A stretch of 64,000 bases of DNA from Bacteroidales bacterium (GCA_016705005.1 JADIZB010000013.1:124001-188000), one strand, 5' to 3'; positions 22,421 to 32,066 are shown, counted from the stretch's first letter. Notes: generated by a model from the sequence alone, not told the origin. Program-made: numbers and translations.

Positions 22421-24868
22421 CTAATTGAATATTAACTTCTTGTTATTCTCATCAAGTTTGAAGCGGCCAAGCATACTGATGGTGCTTTCGCCCATAATTG
22501 CTCCCTCAGTGATCTTATGCGAAACAGTTGCTTCTACATTGGTGGCGGTCCGCTGGCCGATTCTCATTTCCTTAATCCGAAACACGGCTTTGTCGGAGAT
22601 GGATCCTTCAGCAAGCACAACACTGGCATCGCCGATAAAATCATCTTTGGTGATGGCACCCGATTGCAGCAGACGCTGAGCTTCAACCAGCGAGAAGATG
22701 AGCCCCCGGTCGTTCCTGTCGTACATTACTTTCACCGTGTAACCATTCATAATACAGGGGATCATAATGGAATTTCCCTTGCCGGCTTCGAGTGCCACAA
22801 TATTTTCTTCAGGGTTGATGCGGATCTCCACCTTCTGCTCAACCTGCTGATTTTTGGGCTTGGGTACAAAATCCTTGCTCAGCACCCGGAACTCCGTTCG
22901 CCGGTTGAGAGCATGGGCGGCTTCTTTCTCAGGAACGGTTTTAAGCGAATCGATGAATGCTTCAGTAAGCACAGTGCCTGTTTTAAAGAGAAAGCCTTCT
23001 TTCCTGACATCTTTGGCCAGTGTTCGGGGAACCCGTTCACCGTATCCTTTTGCAACCAGCCTTGCCGGGTCTATGCCGCGTTCGATCAGGTAGTTAACTA
23101 CCGACTCAGCCCTGCGCTGCGACAGGATGTCGTTTCGTTCCTCCGTATCGCGGGCATCGGTATGTGCTGCCAGCTCAACCACAATGGTTTCATTTTCGAG
23201 CAGGGTTTTGATCAGGCCCTGCAGTGAATCCTGATACTGGGGTTTCAGATCCCATTTTGCCAGATCGTAAAGGATATCAGGCAATACCACCGGCTTTTCG
23301 GGGATGGGTTCAAGGATGAAATCAATGACGAAATCCTTGTTTTTTTCCACGCCAACTGTGGTTTCACGTGCTTTTTTATTGAAATAGTTTTCCTTCAGCA
23401 CTGTGAGATCGTAGGTGGTATTTGGTCTGATCTGCGATTTGCTGAACGAATAAAATCCTTTCGGGTCTGTTTTGGCTTCAACCGAAGAACCGTCGGAACC
23501 AACCAGCTTCACGGAGGCCATCGGGATAAACTGAAGCGTGCGGTCGTCCTTGACAGTTCCCTGCAAGGTGAATACCAGCGGAGGATTAATGAAGGAATAA
23601 ATGTCATCACCTCCCTTACCGCCCTTTCGGTTCGATGTGTAATACCCCTGATCTTCGCCTGGCTGGAAAATCATCGCGAAATCGTCACCGCTGGAGTTTA
23701 CAGGAACTTCAAGATTAACAGGTGCAGACCAGGTATTTCCGCGAAGAACGGACTTAAAAATGTCTAGCCCGCCCAAACCGGGATGTCCGTTTGAAGCAAA
23801 ATACAAAGTTGTATCATTCTTCAGGAAAGGGAATACTTCATCACCAGGGGTATTCACCAGTGCACCAAGATTCAATGGTTTGGAGAACTCATCGGACGAA
23901 GATTTTCGTGTGGCTATCCATAAATCTTTACTACCCTGACCACCCTTGCGATCGCTCGAGAAAATCAGTGTTAGTTCATCGGCACTGATGGCCGGATGAC
24001 CGTCGGTAACGGTACTGTCTTTGCCCAGATCGAGTGCTTTGGCTTCGCCCCACCCACGGCCTGATCGTTTGATCGACAGAATCCTGCAGTTCGTCCTTTC
24101 ATCCTCGGCACTTCCACAGCGGGTATAATACATCGAGGTGAATTTATCATTAAAAGCGGGGGTGCCTTCATTGGCCGCCGTGTTCAGCTTGCCTTCCGTA
24201 TCGGCAAGGGTTGGTTCACTCCATTCACCTTTCCGGTCCTGGCGGGTAAGGAAGAGATCGCTGAAATTCTGACCTGTCCAGTCGTCAAGCCCCTTGCCGG
24301 TGCTTCCTTCACGGGTGGAAGTGAATATCAGCGCATTGTAAAACTTATCGGCATAAGTAGCCGCAAAATCATCGCTTTTTGAATTGGCTTTTTTAACATT
24401 GGCTACCGAGTATTTGGTTGGGTTGGCAATCCATTCTGCCGCAAGTTCACACGATTTTACACCATTGGGCCCCTGTGGATCTTCCGGTGCATTTTCAGAA
24501 TATAAAGTATAATACTCCCTGGCAATGTCATATTTTTCATTGGCCTTCAGCATGTTGGCATAATGGAGATAAACTATGGGGTTGCGCCGGGCATAATCCC
24601 CCTTGATGATCCTTCGGTAGTTGGCTTCGGCTTTTTTTGTCTGGTTCATCAACCTGTAACATTCACCCATCTGAAAGGAGATGCGTTCCTTCTCGGCCCT
24701 GTTTTTGGTTTTTGAAAATGCCTTCTTATACCGGGTGGCTGCCACATTATACTGGAAGCTGCTGAATGCCTCCTCGGCTGCGGCAATCCTTCTGCTCTGG
24801 CCTGAAACCTCCGGTATGGAAATGGCTATCAATAAAGAGATCAGCAGTGTGGTCTTGATTATCTTCAT
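22421..24868 (-). CDS. PorE-like OmpA family protein with retropepsin-like C-terminal domain
   Basis: An 815-residue exported protein (signal peptide to about residue 23). Domain order: TPR-like repeats (about 27-150), PD40/WD40-like propeller (about 160-430; repeats with LTLIFSSDRKGGQGSKDLW, TTLYFASNGHPGLGGLDIF, QGYYTSNRKGGKGGDDIY), carboxypeptidase-like regulatory domain (about 435-510), OmpA peptidoglycan-binding domain (about 545-685; VVELAAHTDARDTEERNDILS, RRTEFRVL). This order matches PorE of the type IX secretion system. The extra segment (about 705-815) resembles a retropepsin-like domain (SIMIPCIMNGYTVKVMYD, EAQRLLQSGAITKDDFIG, IMGESTISMLGRF), but the usual catalytic Asp-Thr-Gly is replaced by Asp-Arg-Asn, so proteolysis is doubtful. 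Transcribed alone. Confidence 0.85.
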   Translation of the reverse strand: MKIIKTTLLISLLIAISIPEVSGQSRRIAAAEEAFSSFQYNVAATRYKKAFSKTKNRAEKERISFQMGECYRLMNQTKKAEANYRRIIKGDYARRNPIVYLHYANMLKANEKYDIAREYYTLYSENAPEDPQGPNGVKSCELAAEWIANPTKYSVANVKKANSKSDDFAATYADKFYNALIFTSTREGSTGKGLDDWTGQNFSDLFLTRQDRKGEWSEPTLADTEGKLNTAANEGTPAFNDKFTSMYYTRCGSAEDERTNCRILSIKRSGRGWGEAKALDLGKDSTVTDGHPAISADELTLIFSSDRKGGQGSKDLWIATRKSSSDEFSKPLNLGALVNTPGDEVFPFLKNDTTLYFASNGHPGLGGLDIFKSVLRGNTWSAPVNLEVPVNSSGDDFAMIFQPGEDQGYYTSNRKGGKGGDDIYSFINPPLVFTLQGTVKDDRTLQFIPMASVKLVGSDGSSVEAKTDPKGFYSFSKSQIRPNTTYDLTVLKENYFNKKARETTVGVEKNKDFVIDFILEPIPEKPVVLPDILYDLAKWDLKPQYQDSLQGLIKTLLENETIVVELAAHTDARDTEERNDILSQRRAESVVNYLIERGIDPARLVAKGYGERVPRTLAKDVRKEGFLFKTGTVLTEAFIDSLKTVPEKEAAHALNRRTEFRVLSKDFVPKPKNQQVEQKVEIRINPEENIVALEAGKGNSIMIPCIMNGYTVKVMYDRNDRGLIFSLVEAQRLLQSGAITKDDFIGDASVVLAEGSISDKAVFRIKEMRIGQRTATNVEATVSHKITEGAIMGESTISMLGRFKLDENNKKLIFN

Positions 24869-25296
24869 CGGGATTCTGTCGTTTTTTTTAATCGGGCAAT
24901 CGTCCGGTCAATACTGACGATTGATCTGCTAAATTAGTGATTTTATCAATAGTCCCTTTCAGTGGGTTTTGATTCGTGCTGAGATTGCTGAAATAACGAT
25001 TTCAGCAATTATTTTATCTGCACTGAGGCTACCTGACCTCACCCGAAATTCTCAGGGAAACCATACACCAGATATGCATAAATACCGTCTCATCGCAGAA
25101 TCGGGGCTACAATACTCAATAAACCGGCTAAACCAGGTTCCCTGGGATGATCATCGGACTTTTCCGGTCTGATTTTGTCTTTCTCTTCCACCAGGGCAGG
25201 ATGGCAGCATTTCCAATTTATTGAATTATCGTTAATTGGCAATTAAACTGATTTGGATTAACCCTCAAATAACGGTATGATGCACTTAAAATTGTG
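24869..25296. other. Intergenic region with a perfect hairpin
   Basis: About 430 bases without a supportable gene. It contains an 11-bp perfect hairpin (24984-24994 with 24999-25009, AACG loop) that could end tatA transcription or be a structured leader; neither is certain. A near-consensus TAATTTAG box occurs close to the PorE-like start. Confidence 0.4.
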
Positions 25297-25689
25297 TTAC
25301 AACGGATTGGGTGAAGCATCCTGGTTTTGATCCGGATTGACTTTTTTTAATTCCTTTTTTTGAAGATAAGGTTCCATATCAGTAGGTATCTCTTTTGAGA
25401 TTTCGTTCCCGGCCTGCTTAAAGGGTTCTGTGACATCACGGGTAATGGTTTCGGTTTCCCTTCGCACCGATTCACGTGCGGCCAGCAATTCATTTTTTAT
25501 CGAATTGGTTTCATCCTTGAATTCGCGGGTGATATCTGAAGATGCTTTTTTAAGCTCATTCATTGTTCTTCCGATCTTTCTTGCTATTTCAGGCATCTTT
25601 TTAGGGCCGAAAATGAAGAATATGGCAATCAGGATGATCAGAAATTCTCCGCCACTGACATCGAAAAATAGCAATTGGTTTGCTGGCAT
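25297..25689 (-). CDS. tatA: Twin-arginine translocase TatA/TatE-type subunit
   Basis: A 130-residue protein with one N-terminal membrane helix (residues about 13-28, GGEFLIILIAIFFIFGPKK) directly followed by the FGPKK hinge and an amphipathic helix (MPEIARKIGRTMNELKKA), the hallmark of TatA/B. TatA forms the channel for folded proteins. The long charged coiled-coil tail (about 50-105) makes it longer than E. coli TatA (89) and gives it some TatB-like features, so TatA versus TatB cannot be decided here. tatC is not in the window. The promoter overlaps the terminator of secDF. Confidence 0.85.
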   Translation of the reverse strand: MPANQLLFFDVSGGEFLIILIAIFFIFGPKKMPEIARKIGRTMNELKKASSDITREFKDETNSIKNELLAARESVRRETETITRDVTEPFKQAGNEISKEIPTDMEPYLQKKELKKVNPDQNQDASPNPL

Positions 25690-25708
25690 GGCTTTCGCTT
25701 TGGGATTT

Positions 25709-25716
25709 CAAAAGTA
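25709..25716 (-). promoter_or_regulatory. Promoter -7 box for tatA
   Basis: Minus-strand TACTTTTG, 20 bases before the tatA start. The T-tract of the secDF terminator ends at its edge, so terminator and promoter are directly abutted. Confidence 0.5.
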
Positions 25717-25718
25717 CA

Positions 25719-25752
25719 AAAAAAGAGAAAAGGGAAACCGTCATCAGTTCCC
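25719..25752 (-). terminator. Terminator of secDF
   Basis: On the minus strand GAGAAGGGGAAC pairs imperfectly with GTTTCCCTTTTCTC, followed by TTTTTTTG. It lies about 35 bases after the secDF stop. Confidence 0.7.
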
Positions 25753-25785
25753 CTTCTCTCATTTATAACAGAAAATAAGATATTC

Positions 25786-28700
25786 CTATTTGGTTGCTTT
25801 TTTCAACTCTTCTTTTTTCTTCCGTCTGCGGTTCTGAATACTGATCAGGTCAAAAGCAATCGGAGCTGCGTTGAAGATGGATGAGTAAGTACCGATGGCA
25901 ATACCAACCATAAGGGCAAAGGTGAATCCCCTGATAACATCACCACCAAATATGAAGATGGCGATCAGTGTAACAAGGGTAGTTCCTGCTGTATTGAAGG
26001 TTCGTCCCAGGGTACTGTTCATCGCGTGGTTCATATTGTCTTTCAGGTCGCGTTTCGGATAAAGGGTAATGTATTCCCTGATCCTGTCGAAGATGATCAC
26101 AGTATCATTGATCGAGTACCCGATAATGGTGAGCAGGGCCGCGATGAAAGCCTGATCAACTTCGAGGTTGAATGGCAGGATACCATAGAAGATAGAATAC
26201 AATGAGATCGTGATCAGTGTATCGTGGGTAAGTGAGGTAAGACCTCCCAGACCGTATTGCCATTTCTTGAATCGGATAGCGATGTAAATAAAAATGACCA
26301 GCAGGGCAAAAAATACCGCCATTACAGCTCCTTGTTTGATGTCGTCGGCAATGGTAGGCCCTACTTTTTGTGAACTGAGCCTTCCAAGTACTTTGGCTTC
26401 ATCGTCCGAAGTGAATTCTTCACGGGTCATTGACGTTGTGTAGAACTGTTTTACGCCTTCGAAAAGCTTTGTTTCTACAATAGAGTCAACGATACGGGTA
26501 TCCTCTTCAATCATATATTTGGTGGTAACTTTCACCTGACTGCCGGCACCGAAAGTTTTCACTTCAGGGGCTTCGCCAAACTGTTTGGCCAGGGAAGCTC
26601 TTACATCTTCGGTGGTTACTTCCTTATCAAATCTCACGACATAGGTGCGTCCTCCGGTAAAGTCAACGCCAAAGTTCAGCCCTTTTGTTGCCAGAGATAT
26701 GATACCCAAAAGGATGACGGTACCTGAAACGATGTAAAGTTTTTTGCGGATACCAATAAAATCAATGTTTACATTGGCGAAAGCGTTTCTGGTTACATTG
26801 TTGTCGAAGGTGATGTTCTTGTTCTTGTTGAGCAGCCTTTCGAAAATAATCCTCGAAATAAAGATGGCAGTGAACAATGAAGTGATGATACCGATAATCA
26901 GCGTTGTGGCAAATCCCTGGATGGGTCCTGAACCGAAAATATAAAGCACGATACCGGTAAGGATGGTAGTGACGTTACCGTCGATAATTGCAGAGTAAGC
27001 ATTCTGATAACCGTCGTGGATGGCAAGTCTCAGACCCTTTCCGGCTCTCAGCTCTTCACGGATACGCTCGTAAATAATAACGTTTGCATCCACTGCCATA
27101 CCAAGGGTAAGTACGATACCCGCGATACCAGGGAGCGTAAGCACAGCGCCAAGTGAGGTCAGTACCCCGAAAATGAAGAATATGTTGGTTACGAGCGCGA
27201 TGTTGGCAATCCAACCGGCGCGGTTGTAATACAGACCCATATAAAGGAGAACCAGCAGGAAGGCGATCAGGAACGATGCCAGACCGGCATTGATGGATTC
27301 GCGTCCGAGTGAAGGACCAACGATTTCTTCCTGAACGATACGTGCCGGAGCCGGAAGTTTACCTGCTTTCAGGATGTTTGCAAGGTCAAGGGCTTCCTCA
27401 ACACTGAAGTTACCGGTGATTGATGATCTTCCGTTGGGGATTTCACCGTTGACTCTCGGAGCTGAATAAACATAACCGTCAAGTACGATGGCAATCTGGT
27501 TTCCGATGTTGTCGGCTGTTAATCTTTTCCAGGTTTTCGCTCCATCAGGATTCATGAGCATGGTAATTTCTACGCGGCCGTTCGGATCGTAATCCTGGCG
27601 GGCATCAACTACGGCATCTCCGCCAAGCGGGGCTTTGCCGTCGCGGCTGGTAACCTTCAGGGCGGTAAGTTCAAGCACTTCAGGCCTGTCTTTTTCCGGC
27701 TTAACTGTCCAGGCAAGTTTCAGGTCACGAGGGAAAACACTTTTCACTTCACGTAACATGCGGTTAACCCTCGAGGTATCTTTGATCATTGAGAAACCAA
27801 CGGTTGCCCCCTGACCCGGAAAATATTTCCCGTTCTTGTCAGGGAAAATAGCCGGATTCAGGTAAGCATACAGCGGGTTTTCTTTGGCATACTTTTCAAA
27901 CGACTGTTTGTTCTTGTCGGTTGAAGCAGTATCGCTGATTTTATCAAGCAGTGTTGATTTGGCTGTGTCGTTTTTGGCAACAGCAGTTGTATCCTTTGTG
28001 GTTGCAGGTGCTTTCCCGGTTGAGTCGGTCATGGTTGAATCAACTTTGGTTGAATCAACTGAACCGCCGGCAGCCAGCCTTTTGTTGGCATCCTCAAAAT
28101 AGGGTACCAGATCAGAGAACTGGTATGTTTCCCAGAACTCAAGCTGGGCTGTTCCCTGCAGGAGTTTACGTACCCGGTCGGGTTCCTTGATACCGGGAAG
28201 CTCAACCAGGATACGGCCTGCTGTCTGCAGCTGCTGGATATTTGGCTGGGCAACACCAAATCGGTCGATACGTGTCCTGAGAATGTTGAATGTACGGTCA
28301 ATGGCACCTTTTGTCTCCTGACGGATCACTGCCAGTACCTCTTCATTTGTTGAGTTGAAGTTAACACGGTCTTTCAGTTCAACAGTGTTAAAAATGGCAG
28401 CCAGCTTGGCATTTGGGTCAACTTCGGTAAAGGATTCACCGAAAAGGGTGACAAAATCACTCTGGCTGTTACGCTGTTTCTGCACAGCCTTGTCGATGGC
28501 CTGAGTAAAAACAGGATTGGTGCTATAGCCTGATAAAGCCCTTACAATATCAACCACCGAGACTTCAAGAGTAACGTTCATCCCGCCCTTAAGGTCAAGA
28601 CCAAGGTTGAGTTCACGCTCTTTACATTCCTGATAGGTGTATTTCCGGACGAGAATATTATAAACAGGCTGTTTCGACATTGAGTCGAGATAGTAACGCT

Positions 28701-28911
28701 CCCTTGATTTGCTGATTGAATCAAACAATGTAAGTTCGAGCACCGCGTTGCCTTTGGCCAACTGCTTTGCCAGGCTTTTCGCCTCTTCGTTCATCGCAAA
28801 ATCACTTGCTTTTTTCTCTACTCTTTTAGAAAAGAATGTGAACGAAAGCTGAAAAAGGCACACAATTGCCAATGCAATCGCGAAAAATTTAATAGCACCC
28901 TTATTCTGCAT
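25786..28911 (-). CDS. secDF: Protein translocase SecDF fusion
   Basis: A 1041-residue inner-membrane RND-type protein joining SecD and SecF; it uses the proton gradient to help Sec-exported proteins leave the translocon. Twelve membrane helices are expected. SecD: LNLGLDLKGGMNVTLEV (about 98-114) and the DLANILKAGKLPAPARIVQEE junction; TLGMAVDANVIIYERIREEL is the TM4 proton-path motif. SecF: LNFGVDFTGGRTYVVRF and TIIGYSINDTVIIFDRIREY. A Ser/Thr/Asp/Lys-rich insertion (about 268-345) lies in the SecD periplasmic domain, as often in Bacteroidota. It has its own promoter (28955-28962) and terminator. Confidence 0.96.
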   Translation of the reverse strand: MQNKGAIKFFAIALAIVCLFQLSFTFFSKRVEKKASDFAMNEEAKSLAKQLAKGNAVLELTLFDSISKSRERYYLDSMSKQPVYNILVRKYTYQECKERELNLGLDLKGGMNVTLEVSVVDIVRALSGYSTNPVFTQAIDKAVQKQRNSQSDFVTLFGESFTEVDPNAKLAAIFNTVELKDRVNFNSTNEEVLAVIRQETKGAIDRTFNILRTRIDRFGVAQPNIQQLQTAGRILVELPGIKEPDRVRKLLQGTAQLEFWETYQFSDLVPYFEDANKRLAAGGSVDSTKVDSTMTDSTGKAPATTKDTTAVAKNDTAKSTLLDKISDTASTDKNKQSFEKYAKENPLYAYLNPAIFPDKNGKYFPGQGATVGFSMIKDTSRVNRMLREVKSVFPRDLKLAWTVKPEKDRPEVLELTALKVTSRDGKAPLGGDAVVDARQDYDPNGRVEITMLMNPDGAKTWKRLTADNIGNQIAIVLDGYVYSAPRVNGEIPNGRSSITGNFSVEEALDLANILKAGKLPAPARIVQEEIVGPSLGRESINAGLASFLIAFLLVLLYMGLYYNRAGWIANIALVTNIFFIFGVLTSLGAVLTLPGIAGIVLTLGMAVDANVIIYERIREELRAGKGLRLAIHDGYQNAYSAIIDGNVTTILTGIVLYIFGSGPIQGFATTLIIGIITSLFTAIFISRIIFERLLNKNKNITFDNNVTRNAFANVNIDFIGIRKKLYIVSGTVILLGIISLATKGLNFGVDFTGGRTYVVRFDKEVTTEDVRASLAKQFGEAPEVKTFGAGSQVKVTTKYMIEEDTRIVDSIVETKLFEGVKQFYTTSMTREEFTSDDEAKVLGRLSSQKVGPTIADDIKQGAVMAVFFALLVIFIYIAIRFKKWQYGLGGLTSLTHDTLITISLYSIFYGILPFNLEVDQAFIAALLTIIGYSINDTVIIFDRIREYITLYPKRDLKDNMNHAMNSTLGRTFNTAGTTLVTLIAIFIFGGDVIRGFTFALMVGIAIGTYSSIFNAAPIAFDLISIQNRRRKKKEELKKATK

Positions 28912-28954
28912 GTGTAAGTAAGATTAAATGTATTAGACTAATTTTTTGAGCCTG

Positions 28955-28962
28955 CAAATATA
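28955..28962 (-). promoter_or_regulatory. Promoter -7 box for secDF
   Basis: Minus-strand TATATTTG, full TAnnTTTG match, with TTG 20 bases upstream (in AATTGG). The predicted leader is about 35-40 bases. Confidence 0.6.
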
Positions 28963-29266
28963 GAACATCTATTATAATTTACCAATTCGGGTTTTCAAGT
29001 TTTTTTTCAGCCTGTTTTTCTTGCTTGATCTTGATATTTCATTGTTTAGCGCGGTTTTTAACGTAAGTGACAATACGATGATTTTCATATGTAAAGAATT
29101 ATATTTATATGAATGGGTCCCGATAGGTCGAATTATCGGATTAAAGAACAGGATTTTTATCTAAATTACTGTTTTGCTTTTCTGTCTGATGGTTTTGTTC
29201 TGATTATAGATATCGGCTCGCCCTGATCTTTTAACATCCCTCATAACAACGCATTCTTTGTATCAT

Positions 29267-29274
29267 TACCTTTG
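29267..29274 (+). promoter_or_regulatory. Promoter -7 box for the T9SS cargo gene
   Basis: TACCTTTG matches TAnnTTTG. Transcription would start near 29280, which makes the ATG at 29280 unusable as a normal start and favours the ATG at 29322 that opens the signal peptide. Confidence 0.5.
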
Positions 29275-29321
29275 CAGAAATGCACCATTACATGTTCCGG
29301 CTTCTGAGTGATATAAAACAA

Positions 29322-31562
29322 ATGATCAGGATTCTTCTCTTCTTCTGCGGATTATTGGCCTTTGCAGCTGCATCGGCTCAGGAGTTGAACGATTTTGGCT
29401 TTGCTGCATGGACAGAAGTTCCGGTGAAGTCTGACGGACTACTTTTACGTGATCCGTGGGCAGGAGGTATCAACAACGTGCAGTTTGGAAAATTTGACGT
29501 TAATTCTGACGGAATCTCCGACCTGCTCATTTTTGACCGGCATGGAGATCGCCTGATGCCTTTTGTTTACCAGCCTGAGGGTGCTTCACCCGGATTTGAT
29601 TATGCTCCGGAGTTCAGGCGATATTTCCCACCGCTTACACAGTGGTTTCAGACAGCCGATTACAATAACGACGGGTTTATGGATATCTTTACATATACCC
29701 CCGGTGGCATCATGGTATACCGCAACAGGGGCACATCACTCCCGTCATTTGAAAAAGCGGTCGACCCTTACCTGACTTCATTGCAGGGGAATATTTTTAC
29801 AAACCTGCTGGTGACATATGTGGATTATCCTGCCATCGAAGACCTTGATGGCGACGGGGACCTTGATATTCTCACTTTCTGGGGATTGGGTTCATTTGTG
29901 GAAAATCACCGGAATATGTCGGTTGAAACCTACGGGAATTCAGATTCACTGCTTTATCATAAGGTGAACAACTGCTGGGGCCGGTTTGCCGAAAGCAGTG
30001 AATCGAACATTATTGTATTTGATACCTGTATTGATTTCAGCCGTAGCAGGCTCACCGGTGAACCCAAGCATACCGGTTCCACCTTCATGGTAAAGGATAT
30101 TACCGGTGACTCAATCAGCGATCTGGTGTTGGGTGATGTTGGATTCAGCGATGTGGTGGCGCTGAGGAACGTAGGAACCCCGATGGATGCATTAATGGTT
30201 GAACAGCTTACAGCCTGGCCTGCAGCAGATCCTCTTCATTTGTGGTCGTTCCCGTTGGTTCAGAAGATTGATCTTTACAATGACGGTACAGAACAGATAC
30301 TGGCCTCACCTTTCGACCCAAGTCTGGTGAAGTCGCAGGGTTCTGAAAGTGTCTGGCTGTATAGTGATTGCAAAAACGGAACTGGTCCGGACGATTGTGG
30401 TCTCCTGACCCGCTCGTTTCTTCAGGATGGTATGATCGATGTGGGGCTCGGTGCTTATCCTGTGTTTAAGGATATCGACAATGACGGGCTCACCGATTTG
30501 GTGGTGGGGAACTATGGTTATTATGACACCTGTGTAATAAACAATGATGGCCAGTTGAAATGCGATTACACAGGCAGGCTTCACCTATATCTCAATAACG
30601 GAACACCATCGTCTCCAACGTTTTATCTGGCTGACAATGACTTTGGACGGATTTCACAGGCTGGGCTGTTGGGTGTTTTCCCGGCATTTGAAGACCTTGA
30701 TGGTGATGGTGACCTGGATATGCTCACCGGCAACAGCCTGGGAGATCTGTGGCTCAGCATTAACCTGGCCGGCCCCGGGAATCTGCCTGAGTTTGCTGAC
30801 CCGCTAAGAAACTTCCAGGATATAGGGGTGGAGGGATTCAGCACACCTGTATTTATTGATATTAACAATGATGGCCTGAATGATCTGGTTCTTGGTTCAG
30901 TAACCGGAAAGCTTTCATATTTTAAAAATACAGGATCACTTGTTACTCCTGTTTTTGAGATGGTTACTGATTTTTTCGGAGAAGTTAACGTAACGGATCA
31001 GGCAACTTCCTATACCGGTTACAGTGTGCCTTGCTTTTTCAGGAAGCCGGGTGGGGATCTCAGGTTGCTCGTAGGCTCAGAGTCGGGAAGAATGATTTAT
31101 TATTCCGGCATTTCCGGATTGGCCGGAAGTGCTTTTGTCATGGAGGACAGTCATTTTATGTATATTTCAGAAGGCATCCGTATTGCACCGGCCTGGGCTG
31201 ACATAAACAGCGATGGATATCCTGAACTGGCGGCCGGCAATTACTGTGGTGGTATTTCGTTATTCCGGGGTATTGCTCCGGGTCCGGCTGCTATTGATGG
31301 TGATGCTGAAAATCAGGGTAAAATGATGATTTTCCCGAATCCAGGTAATGGTATTTTTAAGGTTGTAATCGATGACACGGATGCATGGCAGATAACTATC
31401 CGAACAATAAGCGGAATTCTGCTGAATAGCAATCCGGTATATGGCTCAGCCGACAATCTGGTTGTCGTAGAAGAACCTTATACCGGAGTGGTTATAGTTG
31501 AAGCCAGGCAAACAAAACCGCCCTGGAGCGTGATCAGGGAAAAAGTGATAATTATTCGATGA
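29322..31562 (+). CDS. Secreted FG-GAP/VCBS repeat protein with T9SS sorting tail
   Basis: A 746-residue protein from the ATG at 29322, which starts a clean signal peptide (MIRILLFFCGLLAFAAASAQ). The body has many FG-GAP/VCBS repeats with calcium-binding D-x-D-x-D-G-x-x-D loops (DVNSDGISDLLIFD, DYNNDGFMDIF, DLDGDGDLDIL, DIDNDGLTDLVVG, DINNDGLNDLVLGS), forming an integrin-like propeller. The last ~80 residues are a type A T9SS sorting domain (MIFPNPGNGIFKVVI ... IREKVIIIR), so it should be carried across the outer membrane and anchored or released. Its stop lies inside the 3' end of the convergent protease gene (11-base overlap). Ligand unknown. Confidence 0.88.
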   Translation: MIRILLFFCGLLAFAAASAQELNDFGFAAWTEVPVKSDGLLLRDPWAGGINNVQFGKFDVNSDGISDLLIFDRHGDRLMPFVYQPEGASPGFDYAPEFRRYFPPLTQWFQTADYNNDGFMDIFTYTPGGIMVYRNRGTSLPSFEKAVDPYLTSLQGNIFTNLLVTYVDYPAIEDLDGDGDLDILTFWGLGSFVENHRNMSVETYGNSDSLLYHKVNNCWGRFAESSESNIIVFDTCIDFSRSRLTGEPKHTGSTFMVKDITGDSISDLVLGDVGFSDVVALRNVGTPMDALMVEQLTAWPAADPLHLWSFPLVQKIDLYNDGTEQILASPFDPSLVKSQGSESVWLYSDCKNGTGPDDCGLLTRSFLQDGMIDVGLGAYPVFKDIDNDGLTDLVVGNYGYYDTCVINNDGQLKCDYTGRLHLYLNNGTPSSPTFYLADNDFGRISQAGLLGVFPAFEDLDGDGDLDMLTGNSLGDLWLSINLAGPGNLPEFADPLRNFQDIGVEGFSTPVFIDINNDGLNDLVLGSVTGKLSYFKNTGSLVTPVFEMVTDFFGEVNVTDQATSYTGYSVPCFFRKPGGDLRLLVGSESGRMIYYSGISGLAGSAFVMEDSHFMYISEGIRIAPAWADINSDGYPELAAGNYCGGISLFRGIAPGPAAIDGDAENQGKMMIFPNPGNGIFKVVIDDTDAWQITIRTISGILLNSNPVYGSADNLVVVEEPYTGVVIVEARQTKPPWSVIREKVIIIR

Positions 31563-32016
31563 CCGCGTTGGCTGGGGTTTCTGAAGGCTCAACAAGAGCA
31601 CCGAGTTTAAGTTCCCGGTTTTCGAAATCAATGGTTGCTTTGCAATGACGCAACAGATCACAACCCAATAATCCGTCAATCTGCGGATTGCCCATACCCC
31701 TGAAGGAGCGGTTGATATTTCCCAGATCAACTGACGAAGCTTTATAATTTTCAATCACTACAGAGCCGATTTCAAATTTTTCGATGTTGGCTACATAGCT
31801 GTATACACTGGCGGCACCAGGAGCAAGATTCTTCCTCGAGCTGCGTTTAAGTTCTGTCTGACTTACAAATTTTTGAAGGTGATCCGTATCAAGTACGGTT
31901 TTGGGTGAGCTCGTATCAACCATCAGCAATGCTGGTTTGTCGTTGATAATCACCCTTGCCAACAGGTTGTATCCCCCTGTTTCAAAATTAAGCTGAATTA
32001 ATCTCAATGATGTCAT
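31552..32016 (-). CDS. Retropepsin-like aspartic protease
   Basis: A 154-residue single-domain clan AA protease. The catalytic motif is Asp34-Thr-Ser in ALLMVDTSSPKTVLD, and the second hydrophobic-Gly element is in IDGLLGCDLLRHC (about 115-127). It has no signal peptide, so it is predicted cytoplasmic. Such small retropepsin-like proteins act as homodimers, each chain giving one Asp; natural substrates in bacteria are mostly unknown. It follows the LOG family gene by about 50 bases in the same direction and may be cotranscribed with it. The 3' ends of this gene and the convergent T9SS cargo gene overlap by 11 bases. Confidence 0.8.
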   Translation of the reverse strand: MTSLRLIQLNFETGGYNLLARVIINDKPALLMVDTSSPKTVLDTDHLQKFVSQTELKRSSRKNLAPGAASVYSYVANIEKFEIGSVVIENYKASSVDLGNINRSFRGMGNPQIDGLLGCDLLRHCKATIDFENRELKLGALVEPSETPANAVIE

Positions 32017-32066
32017 GTCGTTTTTTTTTGAAGTTAAAACATTCAGGACCCGATTCCCGGCAAGTC

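Larger units (their letters stand above)
28912..29321. other. Divergent promoter region between secDF and the T9SS cargo gene
   Basis: About 410 bases between divergent genes. It holds the secDF promoter at 28955-28985 and the cargo-gene promoter at 29267-29274. In the AT-rich middle I see no gene or RNA structure. Confidence 0.5.

Noticed and set aside
22517..23227. A 236-residue plus-strand frame
   Set aside because: It is the antisense shadow of the OmpA region of the PorE-like gene; the minus strand has clear domains.
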